A program made the translations under genes and the position numbers. From an uncultured Ectothiorhodospiraceae bacterium (lineage in GTDB: Bacteria > Pseudomonadota > Gammaproteobacteria > UBA6429 > Thiohalophilaceae): 64,000 bases of DNA. The notes under the pieces are model-generated. The model was given only the letters and a program-made list of their open reading frames with translations, was not told the DNA's origin and searched no databases. Every line of letters begins with the position of its first letter. The first letter of the stretch is position 1. The stretch spans positions 56,627 to 120,626 of the forward strand of contig CAMYOL010000056.1 in NCBI GenBank assembly GCA_947260005.1, read 5' to 3'. Of this stretch, positions 44,305 through 54,156 are shown piece after piece.

Positions 44305-45634
44305 TAGCGTGTGCCACCATGCCACCTATCATTTGTGAAATCGGATCATCTTTCGCACCAACACCAACATCCTGCATAATCGTCACTGCGCGTGAAACCA
44401 GGGCATGTGCACGTGCTGGATGTAAATCTTCGGGCACTTGTTGCCCATCGCTTATGTAGGCAATGGGAATATTTTGTTCTGCTGCAATGGACAAGCCTCC
44501 ACCCAGACTTGTGGTCTCATCCACCTTCGTCAATATCAGTCCTGACAACGGTACGGGGTTAAAAGACTTTGCTACATCCGTCATCACACCTCTTTGATTA
44601 TTCGCGGCCAGTGTCAGATAAACTTGAATGTCATGACCGGATTCTTTCAACAAACCTAGCTGTTCATTTAATCGCATATCGCGTTGACTCATCCCTGCGG
44701 TATCAATCAAAACCAAATCCTTGTTATGAAACGCCGCCAATGCATCTTGCAGACTTTCAACATCACTGGCAACACGCATTGGTGCACCTAAAATTTTTGC
44801 ATAATTACGCAGTTGTTCATGCGCGGCAACCCGATAATTATCTGTAGTAATTAAGCCAACCCGACCCTTGCCATGACGTAAAATATAACGCGCGGCTAAC
44901 TTCGCAACGGTCGTGGTTTTTCCAACGCCAGTCGCCCCGACAATCGCTACCACATTGCGTTTTTTATTTAATATATCATCATCCGTCACTGGCAGATGAT
45001 GTGCTAATTTACCTAACGCCATACGCCAGGTGTGATCGATATCTTCACTCTCTTCAAGGTGCTCTGAAATTTCTCGAGCCAATTTTGGACTCAAACCCAA
45101 TGCAATTAAGCGTTGTAATACCCGTGCGCGCACAGGATGATATTTAGATTCATTTTCCCAGGCCAGGCCGGAAAGTTGATTCACTAAAAGACCACGTAAA
45201 GATCTAATTTCTGACTGCATTTCTTTAAATGAATGATCTTCATCTAACCTAAACGCTTCAGCCGTGGGAGCCGGAATTGAAACCTGTTCTTCGTTGATCA
45301 GACCTGTATCAACTGCGACAGATTTCTTTTTTGATTCGGCGTTGGCTTGCGGCTTTGTTGTAGAACTTGGAATATTACGCCCATAACGCACATCATCCCA
45401 AATCGCCTGACGGTTTACTTCACGTTCGTTATGTTGTTCTTTATTTTCAAAGAGTGCATTTGATGTTTCATCTGCAGGGTTCAACAAGCTTTCGTCATAA
45501 TCCATCGCCGCAACGACTTCAATACCGTTTTCGGTTTTGCTGCTGGATAAGATCACCGCATCAGCACCCAGAGCATCGCGTACATTGCGAATGGCTTGTC
45601 GCATGTCACTACCTGTAAACCGTTTGATTTTCAT
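44297..45634 (-). CDS. flhF: Flagellar SRP-like GTPase FlhF
   Basis: 445 residues: N-terminal B domain (MKIKRFTGSDMRQAIRNV), N domain, and GTPase NG domain with VAIVGATGVGKTTTVAKLAA, GLITTDNYRVAAHEQL, LVLIDTAGMSQRD and LILTKVDETTSLGG. Places the flagellum at the pole. Lies between flhA and flhG as in pseudomonads and vibrios. Confidence 0.95.
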   Translation of the reverse strand: MKIKRFTGSDMRQAIRNVRDALGADAVILSSSKTENGIEVVAAMDYDESLLNPADETSNALFENKEQHNEREVNRQAIWDDVRYGRNIPSSTTKPQANAESKKKSVAVDTGLINEEQVSIPAPTAEAFRLDEDHSFKEMQSEIRSLRGLLVNQLSGLAWENESKYHPVRARVLQRLIALGLSPKLAREISEHLEESEDIDHTWRMALGKLAHHLPVTDDDILNKKRNVVAIVGATGVGKTTTVAKLAARYILRHGKGRVGLITTDNYRVAAHEQLRNYAKILGAPMRVASDVESLQDALAAFHNKDLVLIDTAGMSQRDMRLNEQLGLLKESGHDIQVYLTLAANNQRGVMTDVAKSFNPVPLSGLILTKVDETTSLGGGLSIAAEQNIPIAYISDGQQVPEDLHPARAHALVSRAVTIMQDVGVGAKDDPISQMIGGMVAHANG

Positions 45635-45653
45635 AGCTTGTCTTTACCTACAC

Positions 45654-47771
45654 TCAAGTTCCTGATTGTTGCATTTGTCCGGGATGTAAGTTCTGTCCTA
45701 CGGTTGCCACAATCTTTATCTGTTTGTCATTTGGTATCTCGTTATAAGACAACACATGTAATGCCGGGATTGTGTGCCTTACAAATTTCGCCAACATCGG
45801 CCGCAACAACGCTGAAACCAGTAAAATTGCGGGTAAACCATTTTGTTCCTGGGCGGCGGTCGTCTCCTGCAAGGAACTGTGTATTCTCTCTGCCAACCCT
45901 GGTTCGATGCTCGCGGCCCCACCTTCTGTTGCCTGTATGGTCTGATGCAACAACTGTTCCAGCGCAGGGTCGAGTGTGATAACCGGTAATTCTAACGCCA
46001 GGCCATTGATTTGTTGGGTAATTGAGCGTCCGAGGGCTACACGAACGGCTGCGGTGAGAATGTCAGGCTCTTGACTCCGGCTGCCATGTTCCGCCAAGGT
46101 TTCGGCAATGGAGCGGATATCCCGGATCGCCACCCCTTCTTCGAGTAGGTTTTGTAACACTTTCACAATCGTGCCCAATGACAGCGTCTCCGGAGTTAAA
46201 TTTTCGACCAGTTTGGGGGCTGACTTGGAAAGCATATCGAGAATATGCTGCACTTCTTCATGGCCAAGTAGTTCATGACCATGGGTTTTAACTAACTGAC
46301 TAAGGTGTGTTGCTATCACCGTATTCGCATCGACAACGGTATAACCAAAGGTTTGTGCCTGGTCGCGTTGCGCCGGTTCGATCCAGACCGCGGCAAGACC
46401 AAAAGCCGGATCAACGGTTTCTATTCCCTGCAGCGTCCCAAAAACCTGTCCGGGGTTAATCGCTAAATCTCGTTCAGGATAAACTTCCGCCTCACCAACG
46501 GTGACCCCCATTAATGCGATGCGGTATGCACTCGGCGATAAATCCAGGTTGTCTCGGATATGCACCGGAGGAACAAGAAAGCCCATCTCTTGCGAGAGTT
46601 TTTTACGGACGCCTCTGATACGCGGCATCAATTGGCCGCCCTGTTGTTTATCAACCATTGGGATTAACCGATAACCGACTTCTAAATCAATCGCATCTAA
46701 TGGCTGAACATCATCCCAACTCAATTCAGTTGATTCTGGTTTTGGAGCCTGCTCAGTTTGTACCGGGACTTGCTCTTTTAGTTTATTGTTATGTTGACGA
46801 ATCCAATAGGCACCTAAACCACAAATGATTGCCAGGGTTAAAAAAGCAAAATTAGGCATGCCGGGAATGATCCCCATAATGCCAAGAATACCCGCAGTCA
46901 CGCCAAGAGATTTAGGGTTATTAAATAATTGACGCAGTACCTGTTCGCCCATGTCTTGCGAGCTGGAAACACGTGTAATGATAATACCGGCTGCAGTCGA
47001 TAATAATAACGCCGGAATTTGGGCAACCAGACCGTCACCAATCGTTAGTAATACATAATTTACAGCCGCTTGTGAAAAGCTTAAATCATGTTGAGCTATA
47101 CCAATCGATAACCCGCCAATAATATTGATCACCAGGATCAAAATGCCCGCTACCGCATCACCACGAACAAATTTACTTGCACCATCCATCGAACCATAAA
47201 ACTCTGCTTCTGAACTAATCTCTGTTCTACGCCGACGCGCCTCATCCTGCTCAATTAAACCTGCACTTAAATCAGCATCAATAGCCATTTGTTTACCCGG
47301 CATCGCATCCAGGGTAAAACGCGCACTGACTTCAGAAATACGTGTCGCGCCTTTGGTAATCACCACGAAGTTAATAATGACGAGAATCATAAAAACCACC
47401 AGACCGACCGCGTAATTACCACCCACCACAAATTCACCAAAGGCTTGTATCACCTGCCCTGCTGCATCGGAACCGGTATGTCCTTCAAGTAACACCACTC
47501 GAGTAGAAGCAACATTTAATGCCAACCGGAGTAATGTGGTCACGAGTAACACCGTTGGGAATAATGCAAAATCTAATGGCCGTTTGGTATAAACGGTTAC
47601 TAGTAAAATAATCAACGCCAGTGAAATATTAAAAGTAAACATCACATCCAGTACAAGTGGCGCCATCGGCACGATGATCATGGCCATCATCATCATCATT
47701 AACAACGGTGCACCCAGCCCTGTTCGACTGATGTTTTTAATTGAACCTAGAATTGATGTTTGTTCTGCCAT
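45654..47771 (-). CDS. flhA: Flagellar export protein FlhA
   Basis: 705 residues: eight or so membrane helices (about 20-330), including the FHIPEP-type loop, then a large cytoplasmic domain. Signatures are RLALNVASTRVVLLEGHTG (in part) and MPGKQMAIDADLSAGLI with DEARRRR. Exports flagellar subunits using proton motive force. 22 bases after flhB. Confidence 0.96.
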   Translation of the reverse strand: MAEQTSILGSIKNISRTGLGAPLLMMMMMAMIIVPMAPLVLDVMFTFNISLALIILLVTVYTKRPLDFALFPTVLLVTTLLRLALNVASTRVVLLEGHTGSDAAGQVIQAFGEFVVGGNYAVGLVVFMILVIINFVVITKGATRISEVSARFTLDAMPGKQMAIDADLSAGLIEQDEARRRRTEISSEAEFYGSMDGASKFVRGDAVAGILILVINIIGGLSIGIAQHDLSFSQAAVNYVLLTIGDGLVAQIPALLLSTAAGIIITRVSSSQDMGEQVLRQLFNNPKSLGVTAGILGIMGIIPGMPNFAFLTLAIICGLGAYWIRQHNNKLKEQVPVQTEQAPKPESTELSWDDVQPLDAIDLEVGYRLIPMVDKQQGGQLMPRIRGVRKKLSQEMGFLVPPVHIRDNLDLSPSAYRIALMGVTVGEAEVYPERDLAINPGQVFGTLQGIETVDPAFGLAAVWIEPAQRDQAQTFGYTVVDANTVIATHLSQLVKTHGHELLGHEEVQHILDMLSKSAPKLVENLTPETLSLGTIVKVLQNLLEEGVAIRDIRSIAETLAEHGSRSQEPDILTAAVRVALGRSITQQINGLALELPVITLDPALEQLLHQTIQATEGGAASIEPGLAERIHSSLQETTAAQEQNGLPAILLVSALLRPMLAKFVRHTIPALHVLSYNEIPNDKQIKIVATVGQNLHPGQMQQSGT

Positions 47772-47793
47772 TTATACTCGTCTTAGATAATTA

Positions 47794-48924
47794 TTAATCA
47801 AACTGCATGTCATCAGGTATCGGGAGATCGTTTACTTTGCTATCTTGCTTGGTTTTCCAGTTTGGACGTTGTTTTAACTGGAATACATAGGCCAGAACTT
47901 TCGCAACGGCCAGATATAATCCTGCAGGGACTTCCTGATCTATTTCAGTGGTATGATGTAATGCACGTGCCAGTGGTGGCGCTTCAACAATCAGCACATC
48001 ATGCTCTCTTGCGATTTCCCGTATCTTAAAGGCAATTAAATCGACACCTTTGGCGATTAAGATTGGCGCATTCATTTTTTCCTGGTCATATTTAAGGGCA
48101 ATCGAATAATGTTCCGGGTTAGTGATAACCACATCGGCCTTGGGTACCTCAGCCATCATGCGACGCTGTGCAATTTCGCGTTGTTGACGTCGAATTCGTC
48201 CCTTTAACTCAGGATCGCCTTCGGTATCTTTGCTATCATCGCGAACTTCCTGGAAGGTCATTTTAATCTGTTGGCTGTGATCCCAAAGTTGGAACGGAAC
48301 ATCCGCTAAGGCAATAATAATCATTGCCGCGGATATAGTAATAAATCCCCATACCAATAAATTACTCGTATGGCTGATCGCAAAATACAACGGCTCGTAT
48401 CCGAGACCAATATAGGTATCTTGCTGGTTATACAGAAAAATAATCGCAACAGAAGAAATAAAAACAAATTTTACTAATGCCTTGAGTAACTCGACCAATC
48501 CTCGCCAGGCAAAAATTCGTTTCAGCCCTTTGATCGGATCCAGTTTTTCAAATTTGAAGCTAATGGCCTTACCGCTAAAATTAAGTCCACCAATGAGAAT
48601 GGGGCCAGCCACCGCGGCCACCGTTACCACAACAAAAAATGGTGTGATTGCGAATACCGCATCTATCACGGCAGTTTGAAATTGTTGTAGCAATACGGTT
48701 TCATCAAAAATGGTATCACGATCCACTGAGAAGTAGCTTCGACTGATATCAAGTAGGTTTCTAACCAATGCCGGTCCCATCATAAATGCCGCGACTCCTG
48801 ACGACATAAGCATTAACATCGTATTAAGTTCACGAGACTGAGCTACCTGGCCTTTATCGCGAGCCTGTTGTTTGCGTCGCGGGGTGGCGTCATGGGTGCG
48901 TTCCTGACCGCTGTCTTCAGCCAT
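47794..48924 (-). CDS. flhB: Flagellar export switch protein FlhB
   Basis: 376 residues: four membrane helices (about 33-215) and a C-terminal domain with the autocleavage motif NPEH in DVVITNPEHYSIALKYD, followed by APILIAKGVDLIAFKIRE. NPEH replaces the common NPTH. N-terminal SGQERTHDATPRRKQQARDK is the family opening. The second, short FlhB-like gene at 16615 lacks this motif. Confidence 0.96.
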   Translation of the reverse strand: MAEDSGQERTHDATPRRKQQARDKGQVAQSRELNTMLMLMSSGVAAFMMGPALVRNLLDISRSYFSVDRDTIFDETVLLQQFQTAVIDAVFAITPFFVVVTVAAVAGPILIGGLNFSGKAISFKFEKLDPIKGLKRIFAWRGLVELLKALVKFVFISSVAIIFLYNQQDTYIGLGYEPLYFAISHTSNLLVWGFITISAAMIIIALADVPFQLWDHSQQIKMTFQEVRDDSKDTEGDPELKGRIRRQQREIAQRRMMAEVPKADVVITNPEHYSIALKYDQEKMNAPILIAKGVDLIAFKIREIAREHDVLIVEAPPLARALHHTTEIDQEVPAGLYLAVAKVLAYVFQLKQRPNWKTKQDSKVNDLPIPDDMQFD

Positions 48925-48926
48925 AC

Positions 48927-49703
48927 TTAGCCGACCCCCAAAATTGTTTTGAGTAACCGATAAGCCTGGTTAAACATGTTAGTTGATTGTGGTAAGACAC
49001 TCGGTAAGGTCGCGAAGACCACACCAAATCCAAGAATCATGGTCAAAGGGAAACCGATCACAAAAATATTCATCTGTGGAGCGGCACGCGTCATAATGCC
49101 AAATGCAAAATTAACGATTAACAAAGACGCAATCGCTGGTATCGCGATGCCAACTGCACCGGAAAACAAAATTCCAGCCCAATGTACAACGGCTTTAAAA
49201 TCCTCAGGCATTAAACCCGCTGATGAAATGGGCATAGTATTAAAGCTATCAAACAGGACTTCAAATAAAACCAAATGCCCGTTTAAAGCCAGATAAATCA
49301 ACACGACCATGATCACATAAAATTGACTGACAACCGGAGTCTGAGTGCCATTTTGTGGATCGACCATGGCGGCAAAACCCAAACCCATTTGCATCGCCAC
49401 AACTTGACCACCCGTTATAATCGCCGCTAACACCAACTGTAAAGTAAACCCCATCAGCACACCGATAAGGAGTTGTTGTCCCAACAACAAAAATGCAGAA
49501 GGGCTAAAGATATCGACATTTGGAACAGGGGGTATGATCGGCAAAATCATAATTGTGATCGCCACACTTAGACCTAAACGAATTTTTACAGGTACGGTTC
49601 GCGCAGAAAATACCGGCGCTGTCATTAACAACCCAGCTACTCTGAACAAAGGCCATAACAGGGTACCAACAAAGGCGGTTATCTCACTGCTTGATATCAC
49701 CAT
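48927..49703 (-). CDS. fliR: Flagellar export protein FliR
   Basis: 258-residue polytopic membrane protein of the export gate. Family blocks include VPVKIRLGLSVAITIMILPI and GFAAMVDPQNGTQTPVVSQF. Two bases before flhB and six after fliQ. Confidence 0.95.
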   Translation of the reverse strand: MVISSSEITAFVGTLLWPLFRVAGLLMTAPVFSARTVPVKIRLGLSVAITIMILPIIPPVPNVDIFSPSAFLLLGQQLLIGVLMGFTLQLVLAAIITGGQVVAMQMGLGFAAMVDPQNGTQTPVVSQFYVIMVVLIYLALNGHLVLFEVLFDSFNTMPISSAGLMPEDFKAVVHWAGILFSGAVGIAIPAIASLLIVNFAFGIMTRAAPQMNIFVIGFPLTMILGFGVVFATLPSVLPQSTNMFNQAYRLLKTILGVG

Positions 49704-49709
49704 TCCTGG

Positions 49710-49979
49710 TCACCCTATCAGGAAGGGAATATCGTGGATGAGCCCACGGGTGTAATCCATCACCATATTTAATAACCACGGGCCTGCGATCATTAACGTT
49801 AATACCGTTATAATAATTTTTGGTATAAAACTTAAGGTCATCTCATTAATTTGAGTAGCGGCCTGGATCATGCTAACAAATAAACCGACCACCAGGGCCG
49901 GTATCAAAACCACCATCAGCATAATCAAAATGATTTCCAGGGTGTTTTGAAAAATAGTGATGACGGTTTCTGGTGTCAT
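49710..49979 (-). CDS. fliQ: Flagellar export protein FliQ
   Basis: 89 residues with two membrane helices. MTPETVITIFQNTLEIILIM and VSMIQAATQINEMTLSFIPK are family-typical. Part of the FliPQR export gate. Confidence 0.95.
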   Translation of the reverse strand: MTPETVITIFQNTLEIILIMLMVVLIPALVVGLFVSMIQAATQINEMTLSFIPKIIITVLTLMIAGPWLLNMVMDYTRGLIHDIPFLIG

Positions 49980-50006
49980 ATTTTTAATATTTTCCTGTTA
50001 GGGTTG

Positions 50007-50765
50007 TCATACTAAAAAACTGGAGGCAAGTGTCCCAATGATGATATTCCAACCATCGACCAACACGAACAGCATAATCTTAAAAGGTAAAGAAATGATC
50101 ATCGGTGACAACATCATCATACCCATTGACATCAACACACTTGCCACCACCAGATCAATGATCAAAAAAGGTATAAAAAGCAGAAATCCTATTTGAAAGG
50201 CCGTTTTTAATTCACTTGTAACAAACGCCGGAACCAGGATTCGAAAGGGTATTTCTTCCGGTGTTTTAATATTATCAACACCCGCTATATCAGAAAACAT
50301 AGAGATGTCATTCGTTCTGGTTTGGCTTAGCATAAATTTATGTAGTGGTTGCCCTGCCCTGGCAACAGCTGTTTCCAGATCGATTTTTTCCTCGACATAA
50401 GGTTGAAAGGCGACATCGTAGATTTGATTGAATACGGGTCCCATAATGAAAAAAGTAAGAAAAAAAGCCAGGCCAACCAGGGTTTGTGATGAAGGTGTTT
50501 GCACCAGACCAATCGCCTGACGCAAGATGGCTAATACTATTATGATTCGAGTAAATGAAGTCATCATCATGACCGCTGCCGGCAGCAACGTCAGCATGGT
50601 CATCAGGATTAAAACTTGTATACTTAACGAATAGGTTTCAGTGTCACCGTCTTTTTCAACAGTCAGGGCAGGAAACCCCTCCTCAGCATGTACTATATCT
50701 GGAATAGCAAACATACCCGTTACTAACAACACCAACACAGCGAATAGCATCGTGATACGAATCAT
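50007..50765 (-). CDS. fliP: Flagellar export protein FliP
   Basis: 252 residues with a cleavable signal peptide (about 1-27) and four membrane helices. [20 protein letters not shown] and [20 protein letters not shown] are the family blocks. Start overlaps the fliO stop by four bases. Confidence 0.95.
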   Translation of the reverse strand: MIRITMLFAVLVLLVTGMFAIPDIVHAEEGFPALTVEKDGDTETYSLSIQVLILMTMLTLLPAAVMMMTSFTRIIIVLAILRQAIGLVQTPSSQTLVGLAFFLTFFIMGPVFNQIYDVAFQPYVEEKIDLETAVARAGQPLHKFMLSQTRTNDISMFSDIAGVDNIKTPEEIPFRILVPAFVTSELKTAFQIGFLLFIPFLIIDLVVASVLMSMGMMMLSPMIISLPFKIMLFVLVDGWNIIIGTLASSFLV

Positions 50766-51196
50766 GATCTGGCTCCGCGCATATAACTGTTTAATTTTTT
50801 TGCAAAACTCTCCCCCTCACCGCCGTTAGGGGATCCCATTTCTATTTTATCCTCTAACTCATGAAGGGTTGTGATACGGCCAGGTGCAACGCCAAGCAAT
50901 AATTGTTTCTCACCAACTTGCACTAATAAAATTCGTTCTCTTTGAGTTAAAGTGATGCCGCCTATTACCTTCAATGCACCACTCGCCCGGGTATTGACAA
51001 ACCCTGTTCGTTTTATCAACCAGGCCATGGCTAAAATTGCAACCACCACAAACGCCAACCCGAGAAAAACCTGCGCAAAATCACCCATGCCAACCGGATC
51101 AGTAACTGTCGGTAATTGAGGTTTATCTTTTTCTTCGGTTAATGCATAAAGATTAGATGCAAGTAGCTGGCATAGGGTTAAAAGGTAAAAACGCAT
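50762..51196 (-). CDS. fliO: Flagellar export accessory protein FliO
   Basis: 144 residues: signal-like N-terminus (about 1-20), a membrane helix (about 42-65), then a cytoplasmic part ([29 protein letters not shown]). Helps FliP assembly. Overlaps fliP. Confidence 0.9.
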   Translation of the reverse strand: MRFYLLTLCQLLASNLYALTEEKDKPQLPTVTDPVGMGDFAQVFLGLAFVVVAILAMAWLIKRTGFVNTRASGALKVIGGITLTQRERILLVQVGEKQLLLGVAPGRITTLHELEDKIEMGSPNGGEGESFAKKLNSYMRGARS

Positions 51197-51214
51197 TACA
51201 TTTTTTCCTTTTAG

Positions 51215-51637
51215 TTATTTTAATTTTTTAACGCGTTCTGCGGGACTGATTACATCCGTTAAGCGAATACCAAATTTTTCATTTACAACCACCACCTCGC
51301 CATGCGCAATCAGCGTTCCATTCACTTTTATATCAAGCGGTTCACCAGCCATTCGATCGAGTTCAATGACAGACCCTTGATTAAGTTGTAATAAATTTCG
51401 GATGTTGATTTTTGTGCTGCCTACTTCCATCGAAATTGTAACTGGGATATCAAGGATAACATCCAGGTTTACATCTTCATCAATAGACATAACGCCATCT
51501 GCAACCAGGCTATCTAATTCTGCCGGCTGAGCAGTTGCCTCAGTTGCATTCTCAGAATCTGATGCCTCTGCAAGCGCATCAGCCCAGTCATCCATAACAT
51601 CATCTGTCTGTCCGTTCTCTACATCTGTATCGCTCAT
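51215..51637 (-). CDS. fliN: Flagellar motor switch protein FliN
   Basis: 140 residues with an acidic N-terminus (about 1-60) and a SpoA/CheC-like C-terminal domain (about 62-138): LDIPVTISMEVGSTKINIRN and MAGEPLDIKVNGTLIAHGEV. C-ring component. Start overlaps the fliM stop (AATGA). Confidence 0.95.
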   Translation of the reverse strand: MSDTDVENGQTDDVMDDWADALAEASDSENATEATAQPAELDSLVADGVMSIDEDVNLDVILDIPVTISMEVGSTKINIRNLLQLNQGSVIELDRMAGEPLDIKVNGTLIAHGEVVVVNEKFGIRLTDVISPAERVKKLK

Positions 51638-52653
51638 TGATCGACTCCTAATGCCGTTAGCGAAAGACTGTCGCCACTGATCTTTGGTCTTTCAACCATT
51701 TCAACAATTTTAACGGCTTTACTACCTTTATGGACGCCAAACGTTCCACGAAACACTGGAACGTCCTCTGCCACCACCGTTATTTTTTCCGGATAATTTA
51801 CCGATAGAATATCGCCTTCCTGTAAATCAAGAATTTCTGATAATTTCAAAGTAGTTTCTGCAAGTTCGCAGTTCAAAGTTACTTCTGCACTTTTTACTTC
51901 TTCTTTTAAAGCCGAAATCCATCGATCATCTCGTTCTGCTCGATCACTTTGCACACCGGCATCCAGTAAATCTCTAATTGGCTCCAACATTGAATAAGGC
52001 ATCACCACATAAAATGTTCCGCCACCACCATCTAGCTCTACATTAAAACTACTTACTACGACCACTTCAGTTGGACTCACAATATTCGCAAACTGTGGAT
52101 TCACTTCCATGTTGAGATATTCAAATTTAACATCCATAACCGGTTTCCAGGCCTCAACCAAATCTTTAAAGGCTAACGCTAAGACGAGTTCAATGACTCT
52201 TGTCTCCGTTGCAGAAAATTCTCGACCTTCAATTTTGGCATGACGACCTGATCCACCAAAATAATTATCCACTGTAATAAATACTAATTTTGGATCGATA
52301 ACACATAACGCCTTCCCACGTAGCGGGTGTATCTTGACTAAATTCAGACTCGTAGGCACAAACAAGCTGTGCATATACTCTGAAAACTTCATCATTTGCA
52401 CGCCTGATACCGATATTTCTGCCGTTCGACGAAGCATGTTAAAAATACTAATCCTTAAGTAACGAGCAAAGCGTTCATTAATCATCTCCAGTGTTGGCAT
52501 GCGGCCACGAACAATTCGATCCTGGCTAGCAAAATCAAAAGACCTGGCAACACCATCAAAAGAGGCTGCATCGTCAGTTTCTACATCGCCACTATCGACC
52601 CCATGTAACAGGGCATCAATTTCGTCTTGTGATAATAAATCGCTGGTTGCCAT
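51634..52653 (-). CDS. fliM: Flagellar motor switch protein FliM
   Basis: About 339 residues. N-terminal CheY-binding peptide LLSQDEIDALLHG, central domain, and a C-terminal SpoA domain. The ATG at 52653 is used; a GTG at 52659 directly after the fliL stop is possible. C-ring protein that receives phospho-CheY. Confidence 0.95.
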   Translation of the reverse strand: MATSDLLSQDEIDALLHGVDSGDVETDDAASFDGVARSFDFASQDRIVRGRMPTLEMINERFARYLRISIFNMLRRTAEISVSGVQMMKFSEYMHSLFVPTSLNLVKIHPLRGKALCVIDPKLVFITVDNYFGGSGRHAKIEGREFSATETRVIELVLALAFKDLVEAWKPVMDVKFEYLNMEVNPQFANIVSPTEVVVVSSFNVELDGGGGTFYVVMPYSMLEPIRDLLDAGVQSDRAERDDRWISALKEEVKSAEVTLNCELAETTLKLSEILDLQEGDILSVNYPEKITVVAEDVPVFRGTFGVHKGSKAVKIVEMVERPKISGDSLSLTALGVDQ

Positions 52654-52659
52654 ATTCAC

Positions 52660-53238
52660 TCACTGCATAATAAAGCTGGTAAAATAAATTTGTTCTACGT
52701 TTGAAACCGATTCGCCCTTCGGCAATTCTTCACCGGATTCTTTAAGTTTAGCGGTCATTGAATCACCAATGATTTCCTGAACGGCTATCAATACCTTTTC
52801 CTGTAAAGCTTCTTTACCTTGACGAGTCCGTACTTCTTCAAATTTCTGTGCACTTAATATTAACAAGATATTATTTCTAATCACCGGCATATGTTTTATC
52901 ATTTCGTCTGTGACACTTTGATCATAGGTCATGGCCTGCATCTCAATTTGTAAATAAGCCGCTTGAGATTGATCTTCAAAATTAACAATAAAGGCAGGCT
53001 TCATGTCGAAATAAAATGACTTTTTAACAACGAGTTCTTTATCGTCGCCAGCTGCCGTATCAGAATCATCTTTACTGTCGCCACTGCTCTTTCCACCCAA
53101 AGCACCCGTCATGAATAAAACACCCACCAACACCCCGGTGGTCACTAACATCACCGCGACAATTATGATGATCAGCTTACCTTTACCACTCTTGGGGGCA
53201 GATTTTGTATCGAGTTCCAACTCGTCGTCATTCGCCAT
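52660..53238 (-). CDS. fliL: Flagellar basal-body protein FliL
   Basis: 192 residues: cytoplasmic start, one membrane helix (about 22-48, LIIIIVAVMLVTTGVLVGVL), an acidic Ser/Asp-rich linker and a periplasmic domain (FYFDMKPAFIVNF, LLILSAQKFEEVRTRQGKEA). Supports stator function. First gene of the flagellar operon; an RpoN-type promoter lies about 32 bases upstream. Confidence 0.94.
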   Translation of the reverse strand: MANDDELELDTKSAPKSGKGKLIIIIVAVMLVTTGVLVGVLFMTGALGGKSSGDSKDDSDTAAGDDKELVVKKSFYFDMKPAFIVNFEDQSQAAYLQIEMQAMTYDQSVTDEMIKHMPVIRNNILLILSAQKFEEVRTRQGKEALQEKVLIAVQEIIGDSMTAKLKESGEELPKGESVSNVEQIYFTSFIMQ

Positions 53239-53269
53239 TACCAGCTCCTTTCAATGTCTATAACCCAAT

Positions 53270-53285
53270 TGCAAAACACATGCCA
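53270..53285 (-). promoter_or_regulatory. RpoN (sigma-54) promoter of the fliL operon
   Basis: On the minus strand TGGCATG, 4 bases, TTGCA: the -24 GG and -12 GC are ten bases apart as required (consensus TGGCAYR-N4-TTGCW). It lies 32 bases before the fliL ATG. FleQ/FlrA-type activators control such promoters in polar flagellates; none is encoded in the window. Confidence 0.75.
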
Positions 53286-53361
53286 CGGATTTATTGATGA
53301 ATTAATACAGGAATTCAACAGCTTAGGCTGGAATGCTGACTGGGTGCCAGCGCTTTGACAG

Positions 53362-53395
53362 CTTGCCGAATCTCGGTTGCCGAGAATCTGACAAG
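53362..53395. other. Hairpin between orn and fliL
   Basis: CTTG..CCGAATCTCGG faces CCGAGAATCTG..CAAG around a TTG loop, with one or two mismatches. No T tract, so it may be a weak terminator of orn or a structured leader. Remaining gap shows nothing else apart from the RpoN promoter. Confidence 0.35.
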
Positions 53396-53442
53396 CCTGA
53401 CTTGAGAGGTTAAAAAAAGAGCGAGGGTTTATTTTATAAAAT

Positions 53443-54000
53443 CTAACTTATATCAGATGTTACGATCATATGTTGCCGGTAATAGCTTAACTCTTCTATC
53501 GATTCTTTTATGTCATCCAGCGCGAGATGCGCACCTTTTTTATTAAAACCACTCGCCACGTTTGGCAACCAGCGTTTGGCCAGTTCTTTTAGCGTACTGA
53601 CATCCAGATTACGATAATGAAAATAAGCCTCCAAAGTCGGCATGCAACGCGCTAAGAAACGTCGATCCTGACAAATGCTATTCCCACACATAGGAGAGGT
53701 CTTTGCGGCAACAAATTCTGACAAAAACTCAATCGTGGCCTGCTCAGCCTGTTCTTCGTTAGCTGTACTTTTCTTGACGCGTTCGACCAGACCCGATTTT
53801 CCATGCTGTTTAGTGTTCCATTCGTCCATGCCATCAAGCACACTGTCGGGCTGATGTATCGCCAATACCGGGCCTTCTGCCAGGATATTGAGATTCGCAT
53901 CCGTAACAATGGTGGCAATTTCAATAATTACATCATTTTGTGTATCCAAACCGGTCATCTCCAGATCGATCCAGATTAAATTATTCGCATCTTGAGTCAT
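53443..54000 (-). CDS. orn: Oligoribonuclease
   Basis: 185-residue DEDDh 3'-5' exonuclease that degrades 2-5 base RNAs and pGpG from cyclic-di-GMP breakdown. [13 protein letters not shown] holds the first acidic pair; the later His/Asp lie in [20 protein letters not shown]. Full length. Useful in a genome with several GGDEF/EAL proteins. Confidence 0.96.
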   Translation of the reverse strand: MTQDANNLIWIDLEMTGLDTQNDVIIEIATIVTDANLNILAEGPVLAIHQPDSVLDGMDEWNTKQHGKSGLVERVKKSTANEEQAEQATIEFLSEFVAAKTSPMCGNSICQDRRFLARCMPTLEAYFHYRNLDVSTLKELAKRWLPNVASGFNKKGAHLALDDIKESIEELSYYRQHMIVTSDIS

Positions 54001-54156
54001 ATTTACCCTTTAAAATTATCAACATCTAACTTGCCATGTATTGTAGCAAAGGCTAATCTGCCCAATAGCAATGCAGTCATGATGAAATAGTAATCAATGT
54101 ATGTTTAAGTGTACCGTTTGTCGGAACCAATATAATAGTGTAATTAGGAGTTAATT

